Positions 1 to 8,647 of a stretch of 15,882 nt of DNA are shown piece after piece. The position numbers and the translations under genes are program-made. Numbering within the stretch: the first letter of the stretch is position 1; the number at the start of each line of letters is the position of its first letter. This DNA comes from Pseudomonadota bacterium (GTDB lineage: Bacteria > Pseudomonadota > Gammaproteobacteria > Xanthomonadales > Rhodanobacteraceae), in contig JAEZQS010000225.1 in assembly GCA_023412995.1 (NCBI GenBank), positions 1 to 15,882 on the forward strand, read 5' to 3'. A model generated the notes under the pieces. That model was not told where the DNA came from, did no database searches, and worked only from the letters and a program-made list of their open reading frames with translations.

Positions 1-727
1 GTCCAGCGAGGCGCCGCAGCCCGGCGCACCGCCTGTTCGGCCGGCTCCGCCGCGGCGCCGCGCACGACCGAGACGACGTTGTCGGTGGGAAGCGTCGCGA
101 TGCCGGCATCGGCAAGGCGGGCGGACACGAGGTCCATCAATCCGAGGCGCAGCCAGCGCCACTCGCGTCCGGCCTCGACGCTGGCCGGCAACACGGCCAC
201 CAGCGCCGTCTTGCGGGCAACCGGCGCCGGCGGCTGCGGGCGACGCGCCACGAGCCCGAGCAGCAGCGCGGCAAATGCTATCCGGAGCAGGGCCGCCACG
301 CGGCGCGCGCGCCGGGAAACGGCCGCGGGATCCCCGCGGCGGCGGCGACATCGACAGGATCCGCCGCTGCCAACGGTGCGCGCGGCAATGGCACGGCGTC
401 CTCGCCCGCATCCCGTGGCGTCTCCACCGCGACCGGCGCCACCCAGCGATAGCCGAAGCGGGGAATCGTGCGGATCGCGCGCTGCTCCTCGCCCGTGTCG
501 GCGACGGCGCGGCGCGCCTTCAGTACCGCCTGCACGACCTGCGTGTCGGCGAAATCGGCGCGGCCCCAGACGGCAGCCGCCAGTTCGTCGCGGCCAACTG
601 CGCGGTCGCGGTGTTCGAGCAGCCAGCACAGGCAATCGAACACGGTGGGCGAGAGCATGACCAGTTCGCCGTCGCACCGCAGTTCGCGCGTGGCGGGAGC
701 AAGGGTGTAGCGCTCGAAGCGGTAGAT
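1..727 (-). pseudogene. CadC-like winged-helix transcriptional regulator, frameshifted and cut by the window edge
   Basis: Reading the minus strand from about 727 gives a Trans_reg_C-type winged helix: IYRFERYTLAPATRELRCDG, then a helix around LSPTVFDCLCWLLEHRDRAVG, then the AVWGR and IRTIPRFGYRWV signatures typical of OmpR/CadC DNA-binding domains. That frame ends at a TAG at 278-280 after an Ala/Pro-rich linker. A different frame, open from above 400 down to base 1, supplies the expected next part: a hydrophobic membrane segment (AFAALLLGLVARR, around 300-240), then a putative periplasmic region (WRWLRLGLMDLVSARL, TLPTDNVVSVVR). Joining them needs a -1 shift, or one missing base, somewhere around 300-400. 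The conserved N-terminal strand has no ATG, GTG or TTG in front of it: an in-frame TAG lies at 746-748 and the natural start position (725-727) reads ATC. The first ATG (656-658) would remove part of the domain. Two lesions point to a pseudogene, but a sequencing error or a split gene restarting at GTG 297-299 is possible. Targets are unknown. Confidence 0.65.
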
Positions 728-803
728 CGGGGCGATCCGCCCAGCCTAGCGTGCGCCCGCGGGCAAGGCCATGGCGCGGCCGCCGCGACGCAACCACGCC
801 GCA

Positions 804-825
804 CGGCCTGCCTCCCGGCAGGCCG
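804..825 (-). terminator. GC-rich hairpin just after clpB
   Basis: A perfect 9-bp stem (804-812 with 817-825, loop of four bases) starts 7 bases after the clpB stop codon on the minus strand. Its position fits a transcript end or an mRNA 3' stabiliser for clpB. There is no clear T-run after the stem on the minus strand, so it is not a textbook intrinsic terminator and may work with Rho. Confidence 0.45.
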
Positions 826-832
826 GCGGTGC

Positions 833-3415
<2,583 letters not shown>

Positions 3416-3483
3416 GGGATCCTCCCGCCAGGACGCGCCCCGCCCCGTCGGTCGCGGCGAGCGCGCGTCTCGATGTCGTGTGG

Positions 3484-3514
3484 AAATGGGAATGGCGGCA
3501 GGGGCGTTCAAGGG
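3484..3514 (-). promoter_or_regulatory. RpoH (sigma-32) type promoter of clpB
   Basis: On the minus strand CCCTTGAA (3507-3514) is followed after 15 bases by TCCCATTT (3484-3491). The known heat-shock sigma factor consensus is CTTGAA, 13-15 bases, then CCCCATTT, so this differs by one base in the -10 box with spacing at the long end of the range. It lies about 70 bases upstream of the clpB start, leaving a leader of roughly 60 bases. The match, the strand and the known heat induction of clpB agree. The transcription start itself is inferred. Confidence 0.75.
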
Positions 3515-3627
3515 CGGGACGTCCTGCGGGCCGGAGCGCGAGCGGGCGAAGCCGTGGCAAACGCGCCGCGTCGCGCAGGCACCGCACGACGCGGACGACG
3601 GACGTCCGATCCGGTCCACGGCGGTTT

Positions 3628-3653
3628 GGCGCGGCAGCGGCGGCGGCCGCGCC
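3628..3653 (-). terminator. GC-rich hairpin after pgeF
   Basis: A perfect 8-bp inverted repeat (3628-3635 with 3646-3653, ten-base loop) lies 13 bases after the pgeF stop and upstream of the clpB promoter. It could separate the rluD-pgeF transcript from clpB. There is no T-run on the minus strand after it, and runs of GCC/GGC make chance stems likely here, so confidence is low. Confidence 0.25.
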
Positions 3654-3666
3654 GCGCGCCCTGCAC

Positions 3667-4422
3667 CTACGGCTGCAACCAGACCAGGCTGGCGAAGCGG
3701 CCGGTGACGGCGTCGCGGCGATGGGAATAGAAGCGCCCATCGGCGAACGTGTCGAAGCCACCGCCGGACACCCGCGTGAGGCCGGCGGCGGCGAGGCGCT
3801 GGCGTGCGAGCGCGTAGAGGTCGCAATGCCAGTGGCCGGGACGGGTCGGCGTGAACGCGGCGGCCGCTTCGGCGGCGTACGCAACGAACGCATGGCGCAC
3901 CTCGCTGCCCACTTCGTATGACGACGCGCCAATGGCAGGGCCGAACCAGGCCAGCAGCCGGCCGGGCGCGGTCCCGGTTGCCGCGACGGCCTGCTCCAGC
4001 ACGCCGGCCGCCAGCCCGCGCCAGCCGGCATGCGCCGCGGCCACCACGGAGCCGTCATCGGCGCAGAGCAGCACCGGCAGGCAGTCCGCCGTCAGCACCG
4101 CCAGCACGCGTCCAGGCGTTCGGGTGACCGCGGCGTCCGCCTCGGGTTCGTCGTCGGCCGCCGCCGCCCGTGCGTCCGCATCGGCTACGCGCGTGCCATG
4201 CACCTGGCGCAGCCACAGCGGCGGCGAGGGAAGGCCGAACGCGCGTACCAGCAGCGCGCGATTCGCGGCCGCGGTTGCCGGCGCCTCGCCGTTGCGAAGG
4301 CCGAGGTTGAAGGCATCGAATGGCGGTTCCGAGCAACCCGGCAGCCGCCGCGTCGTCACCAGCGCTCGCACCGGCGCGGGCGCCGGCCAGTCGGGGCGCA
4401 GCAGCGCATCGGCGGCGTGCAC
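3667..4422 (-). CDS. pgeF: Peptidoglycan editing factor PgeF (YfiH/DUF152, laccase-like fold)
   Basis: A member of the YfiH/DUF152 family, once called polyphenol oxidase or laccase-domain protein. In E. coli it removes misincorporated amino acids (L-Ser in place of L-Ala) from UDP-MurNAc precursors in the cytoplasm, before peptidoglycan assembly. The family's metal/active-site residues are visible: His75 in QVHGTRV, Cys114 in TADCLPVLL and His131 in AAHAGWRG, followed by FGPAIG (160-165) and the C-terminal FYSHRRDAVTGRFASLVWL. The frame stays open far upstream through rluD, so the start is a choice. GTG at 4420-4422, 11 bases after the rluD stop and with GAGG about 9 bases upstream, gives 251 residues, the usual length. 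The short gap to rluD suggests co-transcription. The Cys-Thr pair usual before the final FYS motif is replaced by FDTFAD; I do not know whether this matters. Confidence 0.93.
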   Translation of the reverse strand: MHAADALLRPDWPAPAPVRALVTTRRLPGCSEPPFDAFNLGLRNGEAPATAAANRALLVRAFGLPSPPLWLRQVHGTRVADADARAAAADDEPEADAAVTRTPGRVLAVLTADCLPVLLCADDGSVVAAAHAGWRGLAAGVLEQAVAATGTAPGRLLAWFGPAIGASSYEVGSEVRHAFVAYAAEAAAAFTPTRPGHWHCDLYALARQRLAAAGLTRVSGGGFDTFADGRFYSHRRDAVTGRFASLVWLQP

Positions 4423-4433
4423 GCCGGCGCGCC

Positions 4434-5399
4434 TCAGTCCGGATTCGCCTGGCGGTCGTCGCGCAGCGCCGCCAGCACCGCCTGCAAGTCCGCCGGCAGG
4501 GGAGCCTCGAACGAGACCTGCTCGCCCGTGCCCGGATGGACGAACGCGAGCTGCTCCGCGTGCAGCGCCTGGCGCCGGAAGCCGCGCAAGGCCTCGGTCA
4601 GCGCAGCGCTCGCGCCCTTCGGCAGCTTCAGCAGGCCGCCGTACTGCGGATCGCCCACCAGCGGATGGCGCACGTGCGCCATGTGCACGCGGATCTGGTG
4701 GGTGCGCCCGGTCTCCAGCCGGCATTCGACCAGGGTCATGGCGCGGAAGCGTTCGCGCACGCGGTAGTGGGTGACGGCGTCGCGCCCGTCCTCGCGCACG
4801 GCCTGCTTCAGGCGATCGCGCGGGTGGCGCCCGATCGGCGCACCGACGCGGCCGCCGGCCACCATCGTGCCGTACACCAGGGCGAGGTACTGGCGGTGCA
4901 CCTCGCGGCTGGCGAGCTGCGCCACCAGCGCGGTGTGCGCGCGCGGCGAGCGCGCCACCACCATGAGCCCGGAAGTGTCCTTGTCCAGCCGGTGCACGAT
5001 GCCGCCACGCGGGATGCCGGCCAGCGCCGGATCGTGGTGCAGCAAGGCGTTCTGCAGCGTGCCGGCGGCGTTGCCGGCGCCGGGATGCACGACCAGCCCG
5101 GCCGGCTTGTCGACCACGATGATGTCGGCATCCTCGTGGCGGATGTCGAGCGCGATGTCCTCGGGCTCGGCGCCGACCTCGCGCTGCACCGCCGTGTCCA
5201 GCGCCACCTGCTCGCCGCCGTGCACGATCTGCCGCGGCACGGCCGGCGCCCCGTCCACCAGCACGTCGCCCGCCTTGACCCACGCCGTCAGGCGCGAGCG
5301 CGAGTGGTCCGGGAAGAGCTCCGCCAGGGCCTGGTCCAGGCGCCGGCCGGCAAGTTCATCGGGAATGGTCGCGGCGAGGCGCAGGCGGGACGGGGTCAT
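4434..5399 (-). CDS. rluD: 23S rRNA pseudouridine synthase RluD (1911/1915/1917)
   Basis: RNA-modifying enzyme that in E. coli isomerises three uridines in helix 69 of 23S rRNA to pseudouridine, supporting subunit assembly. An S4-type RNA-binding domain occupies about residues 15-70 (RRLDQALAEL to the GDVLVDG turn). The RluA-family catalytic domain follows, with IVHRLDKDTSGLMV and catalytic Asp139, the same number as in E. coli RluD, then the family motifs GRTHQIRVHM (231-240) and HPLVGDPQYGG. The product is 321 residues, normal for RluD. ATG 5397-5399 is chosen because AAGGA sits about 8 bases upstream. The frame continues to an ATG at 5498, but that adds 33 low-complexity residues and overlaps the probable bamD promoter. 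It is the first gene of rluD-pgeF-clpB and diverges from bamD. Confidence 0.96.
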   Translation of the reverse strand: MTPSRLRLAATIPDELAGRRLDQALAELFPDHSRSRLTAWVKAGDVLVDGAPAVPRQIVHGGEQVALDTAVQREVGAEPEDIALDIRHEDADIIVVDKPAGLVVHPGAGNAAGTLQNALLHHDPALAGIPRGGIVHRLDKDTSGLMVVARSPRAHTALVAQLASREVHRQYLALVYGTMVAGGRVGAPIGRHPRDRLKQAVREDGRDAVTHYRVRERFRAMTLVECRLETGRTHQIRVHMAHVRHPLVGDPQYGGLLKLPKGASAALTEALRGFRRQALHAEQLAFVHPGTGEQVSFEAPLPADLQAVLAALRDDRQANPD

Positions 5400-5462
5400 C
5401 GGGTTTTTCCTTGCGGAGCCGCGGGTTGCGGCGCCACTCGCGGCCGGCACCGGCAGTGCGCG

Positions 5463-5491
5463 GTTACAGCGGCCGAGGTTCGGGTTATGAT
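5463..5491 (+). promoter_or_regulatory. Probable sigma-70 promoter for bamD
   Basis: GTTACA (5463-5468) and TATGAT (5486-5491), separated by 17 bases, match the -35 and -10 consensus at four and five of six positions. The site is in the 206-base gap between the divergent rluD and bamD starts and would give bamD a leader of about 110 bases. It is the most AT-rich spot in the gap. This is a sequence match only. Confidence 0.45.
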
Positions 5492-5605
5492 CATCCATTC
5501 GCGCGCCGCCTGCCGGCGCGCCGGTGCCCCGGCTGCCGAACCGGCGCGCCCGGCCATCGGCCGCGCCGCTTCTTCCCGTCCATCATCGCAGAGCCCGCCA
5601 CCCGC

Positions 5606-6454
5606 ATGCGAGTCTCCCCCGCACTCCGCCACCTGTCGCGCCTCGCCTTCCTCGTCCTCGTGCTGGCGCTGGCGGGATGCTCGATCTTCAGCCGCGACCG
5701 CAAGGGCGATCCGCTCGACACGCTGCCGGTCGAGCAGCTTTACGACCGCGGCGTGAACGCCCTCGACAACGGCAACTTCGACATGGCCGCGCGCACGTTC
5801 CAGCGCCTGGTGGCGCGCTTCCCGTTCGGCCCCTACACCGAGCAGGCGCAGCTCAACCTCGCCTACGCGCAGTTCAAGGACGACAAGCCCGAAGACGCGT
5901 ACTCGACCATCAACCGCTTCATCAAGACCTACCCGACGCACCGCCACGTCGACTACGCCTATTACCTGCGCGGCCTGATCAACTTCGACCGCTCCGGCGG
6001 CTTCCTCGAGCGCCACGTCGGCCTCGACATGGCCACGCGCGACCAGTCCAACGTGCGCCAGTCCTTCGACGACTTCGGCGCGCTGGTCAGCCGCTATCCG
6101 CAGAGCCGCTACGCGCCCGATGCCCGCCAGCGCATGGTCCACCTGCGCAACATGATGGCGCGCTCGGACCTCGGTATCGCGCTGTACTACCTCAAGCGCG
6201 GCGCCTACGTGGCGGCGTCCAACCGCGCCAAGGACATCATCGAGACCTATCCGCAATCGCCGCAGGCCGGCGACGCGCTCGCGGTGATGATGCTGAGCTA
6301 CGGCCGCCTCGGCCAGGAAAAGCTTGCCGGCGACGCCCGCCGCGTGCTCGAGCTCAACTACCCACAGCACCCCGCCCTCAAGGACGACGACTGGCCGGAC
6401 TACCGCTCCAACTGGTGGAAGCTGGTGCCGTTGTTGAACAGGGGCCAGGGGTAG
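5606..6454 (+). CDS. bamD: Outer membrane assembly lipoprotein BamD
   Basis: Essential lipoprotein of the Bam complex, which folds beta-barrel proteins into the outer membrane. It sits on the periplasmic face of the outer membrane and contacts BamA. The 282-residue product starts with an N-terminal signal sequence and a lipobox (LAGC, lipidated Cys25), so signal peptidase II processing is expected. The rest is helical TPR repeats typical of BamD/ComL: VEQLYDRGVNALDNGNFDMAA (from about 42), QAQLNLAYAQFKDDKPEDA, the HVDYAYYLRGL segment, DDFGALVSRYPQSRYAPDA, and a last pair around 187-255. The ATG at 5606 gives a proper signal peptide, although the Shine-Dalgarno sequence is weak; the frame is open further upstream only in low-complexity sequence. 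It diverges from rluD as in E. coli. Confidence 0.97.
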   Translation: MRVSPALRHLSRLAFLVLVLALAGCSIFSRDRKGDPLDTLPVEQLYDRGVNALDNGNFDMAARTFQRLVARFPFGPYTEQAQLNLAYAQFKDDKPEDAYSTINRFIKTYPTHRHVDYAYYLRGLINFDRSGGFLERHVGLDMATRDQSNVRQSFDDFGALVSRYPQSRYAPDARQRMVHLRNMMARSDLGIALYYLKRGAYVAASNRAKDIIETYPQSPQAGDALAVMMLSYGRLGQEKLAGDARRVLELNYPQHPALKDDDWPDYRSNWWKLVPLLNRGQG

Positions 6455-6462
6455 AAGCAGGG

Positions 6463-6529
6463 GGCGAGGGGCGAGGGAACAGCAGCCGCGCCTCGTGCTT
6501 TTCGCCTGTGCTTTTTGTCGCCCCTCGCC
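6463..6529. repeat. 12-bp inverted repeat downstream of bamD
   Basis: GGCGAGGGGCGA (6463-6474) is perfectly complementary to TCGCCCCTCGCC (6518-6529), with 43 bases between. It begins 9 bases after the bamD stop. A TTTTT run lies inside the loop, not after the stem, so it is not a classical terminator. It may stabilise or end the bamD transcript, or be an extragenic repeat. Confidence 0.5.
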
Positions 6530-6558
6530 TCCGCTCCACAGCGCAGGATGCGGCGTGC

Positions 6559-6745
6559 GTAGGATGCGGTGAGCGCAGCGAACCGCATCACCGCGATATC
6601 CCGACACCGGCGAACCCCTCCCCCATGCCCACAGCGCCCGCGTCGGCGCGCCGATGCGGTGCGCCTTCGGCTTACCGCATCCTACGGGTGCCGGATTGCC
6701 CGGATGTTGCCGGCGTAGGATGCGGTGAGCGCAGCGAACCGCATC
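6559..6745. repeat. REP-like cluster A: three GATGCGGT/ACCGCATC hairpin elements
   Basis: Three copies of an extragenic palindromic unit: 6559-6589 (forward), 6653-6686 (reverse) and 6715-6745 (forward). Each has the outer arms GATGCGGT and ACCGCATC, preceded by GTAG in the forward sense. The first and third share the core GAGCGCAGCGA. The second has a core with a nested GCC-TTC-GGC hairpin. A decayed piece (AGGATGCGGCG) lies at 6545-6555. The alternating orientation resembles BIME arrays. Sequences of this type are common in Xanthomonadales intergenic DNA. No transposase of the RAYT type is present in the window. Confidence 0.85.
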
Positions 6746-6843
6746 GATCGAGAACCGCCGCGCGCGAGAACCCCGCAACGCGAATGCGTGCGGCACGGCC
6801 GGATGTTCACGCCAAAAGCGCCCCCATCAGCCCTGACGGGCAG

Positions 6844-6952
6844 CTTTCCCCGTAAACGGGGGAAGCGACAGCAAGCATTGTCGTGATCTTCGATCGACGC
6901 GAGCTCTTGCACTCCTTCCCCTGCGAAGCGGGGGAAGGTGGCCCGAAGGGCC
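6844..6952. repeat. Second repeat family: three strong hairpins upstream of rnhB
   Basis: Three consecutive hairpins: 6844-6853 with 6856-6865 (10 bp with one G-T pair), 6914-6924 with 6928-6938 (11 bp with one G-T pair, loop GAA), and GGCCC-GAA-GGGCC at 6940-6952. The first two share CTTCCCC and GGGGAAG arms, so they are copies of one element. This is a different family from the GATGCGGT units. I see no gene in 6455-7077: the open frames there are translations of these repeats. Confidence 0.75.
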
Positions 6953-7077
6953 GGATGGGGACGCTCTTGCGCGAAAATCCGCACCACCCCTGCGCCATCG
7001 CACTCGACCCCGGCGCCGCTTCCGACGCATTATCGGACGCTGCGCCGCATGCTTGCGGCACTCATGGGCCGCATCGC

Positions 7078-7683
7078 ATGACACCCATCCCGCTTGCCCG
7101 CCCGAAGCCGCTCGTTGCCGGTGTCGACGAGGCCGGGCGCGGGCCGCTGGCGGGTCCGGTCGTGGTGGCTGCCGTGATTCTCAATCCACGCCGGAAAATC
7201 GATGGTCTCGCCGATTCCAAGGTGCTGCCCGAGGCCCGCCGCAAGGAACTGGCGCCGTTGATCCGTGCCCGCGCGCGCGCTTGGGCGGTGGTCGCCGTGG
7301 ACGTCGACGAGATCGACCACCTCAACATCTTCTGGGCCACGACGGCGGGCATGACGCGTACGCTGCTGGCGCTGTCGCAGCCGCCGACGCTGGCGCTCAT
7401 CGACGGCAACGCCCTGCCACGTGATCTCCCCTGCCCCGCACGCGTCATCATCGGTGGCGACGCCAGCGAAGCCGCCATCAGCGCCGCCTCGATCCTCGCC
7501 AAGACCACGCGCGATGCCATCATGCGCGAACACGACGCCAGCCACCCCGGCTACGGCTTCGCCCGCCACAAGGGTCACGCCACGCCCGAGCACCTGGAAG
7601 CACTCGAACGCCTCGCCCCGTGCCCCCTCCATCGCTCCGGCTTCGCGCCCGTGCGAAGGCTGGTGGAGCCGGAGCTGTTCTAG
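7078..7683 (+). CDS. rnhB: Ribonuclease HII
   Basis: Cytoplasmic endonuclease that cuts the RNA strand of RNA-DNA hybrids and starts removal of single ribonucleotides from DNA. The product is 201 residues, the usual length. The N-terminal signature VAGVDEAGRGPLAGPVV carries catalytic Asp17 and Glu18. Asp109 lies in LIDGN and Asp128 in the IGGD motif, completing the DEDD metal site. The type 2 motif AISAASILAKTTRD (133-146) and GFARHKGHATPEH follow. ATG 7078 is the only start that keeps the family N-terminus short; no good Shine-Dalgarno is visible. In many proteobacteria rnhB follows lpxB. Here it stands alone between repeat clusters, with no lpxB or dnaE visible, so the local order is rearranged or the gene has moved. 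Confidence 0.97.
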   Translation: MTPIPLARPKPLVAGVDEAGRGPLAGPVVVAAVILNPRRKIDGLADSKVLPEARRKELAPLIRARARAWAVVAVDVDEIDHLNIFWATTAGMTRTLLALSQPPTLALIDGNALPRDLPCPARVIIGGDASEAAISAASILAKTTRDAIMREHDASHPGYGFARHKGHATPEHLEALERLAPCPLHRSGFAPVRRLVEPELF

Positions 7684-7690
7684 ACAGTTT

Positions 7691-7957
7691 GACGCGGCAA
7701 GCCGAAGGCGCGCCGCATCGATCGCGGGTTGCGCACGCAAGACGGGTCCAATCGTTCTCGCCTCGTGATGCGGTTCGCTTTGCTCACTGCATCCTACGGA
7801 CGCCCGCGGGCGCCTGCGCAACTACGAAGGACCACGTCCGAACGTAGGATGCGGTAAGCCGAAGGCGCACCGCATCGATCGCGGTTCATGCGCAGGCATC
7901 CGACTCGCGACCGACTCCCGGTCCGGTGATCGGTTCGCTGCGCTCACCGCATCCTGC
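7691..7957. repeat. REP-like cluster B: four GATGCGGT/ACCGCATC elements after rnhB
   Basis: Four units of the same family as cluster A: 7691-7719 (forward, decayed arms GACGCGGC/GCCGCATC), 7767-7797 (reverse, one arm base changed), 7844-7875 (forward, good arms, core AAGCCGAAGGCGC with a nested GCC-GAA-GGC hairpin) and 7928-7957 (reverse, two bases lost in one arm). Forward copies of both clusters are followed by GATCG. The first unit starts 7 bases after the rnhB stop and could also shape the end of its transcript. No convincing gene lies in 7684-7990. Confidence 0.8.
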
Positions 7958-7990
7958 ACGCTACGTGCGCGGTCCATCCAGCGAATCGGC

Positions 7991-8314
7991 ATGGCTGCAC
8001 CCACCAAGAGGGTTGCGGGCCATCATTTGCATTCCCATTTTTCCAGTGGCTTGACGTCCCTGCGTGGGCTGGCCGGTGATCTTGGCATCGGAAATTACGA
8101 TTCGCCAACATTCGCCAGAATGCGATTCTCACCCGACGGGCAGCGCATCCTCATGAGCTGGATGGATGCGAGTTATCGGTCGAGAGTGGTTGTGCTGCAC
8201 CTGACACCCAAGGGCTTGAGGCCCGCACGCGGGCATTCAAGGCACGCAAGGCCGCCTCCGCCTCGCGTGGATCGAAACGGGTCCTTGCGGACAGGACGGA
8301 AGATCGACGACTGA
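7991..8314 (+). CDS. Hypothetical ORF, possible beta-propeller gene fragment
   Basis: An open frame of 107 codons from ATG 7991, in a stretch with lower G+C (about 58% counted over 8041-8100) than the neighbouring genes. Around residues 38-75 it reads SPTFARMRFSPDGQRILMSW then VVVLHLTP. FSPDGQRI is the kind of strand-turn motif seen in WD40 and PD40/TolB propeller blades. Only one blade-like unit is present, and the C-terminal third is Arg/Pro/His-rich and looks random. No Shine-Dalgarno sequence precedes the ATG. I do not recognise the protein. It is most likely a remnant of a longer gene, or non-coding. Confidence 0.25.
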   Translation: MAAPTKRVAGHHLHSHFSSGLTSLRGLAGDLGIGNYDSPTFARMRFSPDGQRILMSWMDASYRSRVVVLHLTPKGLRPARGHSRHARPPPPRVDRNGSLRTGRKIDD

Positions 8315-8341
8315 ATCAGGGAACAACTGGGGAGAGATGCC

Positions 8342-8647
8342 ATGGACCGCAAATTCGCGCCGCTGTTCGCATTGCTTCTGGCAGCAACAACAATATCTTC
8401 TTCGATTGCGGCACCAAGTTCAGAAGCACAGGAACCATACGACCCGAGAGTCCTCGCGCAGGTCGCAGCCTTTTACGGCATCAGTGAAGAGGCAGCGTCA
8501 ATACGCCTGGACAAAGAATACGAAGCATCGGTCCAGGCACGGCGCATCGAGGAGCTTCAACTCCCGGGTTACGCTGGCGCGTGGTTCGATCCGGTGACAC
8601 TGGCGCTACGCGTGGCCGTTAGCGCCGACCGCCCCAGCCCGACGTGA
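8342..8647 (+). CDS. Short exported protein, probably a truncated peptidase-propeptide gene
   Basis: A 101-residue frame with a convincing start: GGGGAGAG lies about 7 bases before ATG 8342. The N-terminus is a Sec signal peptide (charged MDRK, hydrophobic LFALLLAATT, probable cleavage after Ala23 or Ala24). The mature part reads YDPRVLAQVAAFYGISEEAA, then RLDKEY, a helix, and PGYAGAWFDPVTLALRVAVS. The spacing of an Ala-rich helix followed by YAGAWFD and an L-x-V-A-V strand resembles the first repeat of alpha-lytic/streptogrisin-type S1 peptidase propeptides; this is a resemblance seen by eye, not a confirmed match. No protease domain follows: the frame runs into the nadE 3' end and stops, the last 9 codons lying wholly within nadE on the other strand. 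G+C over 8341-8460 is about 54%, well below the neighbours. It may be a truncated gene or a small secreted protein. Confidence 0.5.
   Translation: MDRKFAPLFALLLAATTISSSIAAPSSEAQEPYDPRVLAQVAAFYGISEEAASIRLDKEYEASVQARRIEELQLPGYAGAWFDPVTLALRVAVSADRPSPT

Noticed and set aside
5400..5498. Longer rluD starting at ATG 5498.
   Set aside because: The extra 33 residues are low complexity, the ATG at 5399 has a proper ribosome site and gives the family length, and the extension overlaps the probable bamD promoter.
6682..6987. Small open frames upstream of rnhB on both strands.
   Set aside because: They translate the REP-like and CTTCCCC hairpin repeats, with no start signal or recognisable domain.
6559..7957. 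Possible CRISPR array from the recurring ~31-base units.
   Set aside because: Units alternate in orientation, are unevenly spaced, are split by rnhB and have no uniform spacers or cas genes.
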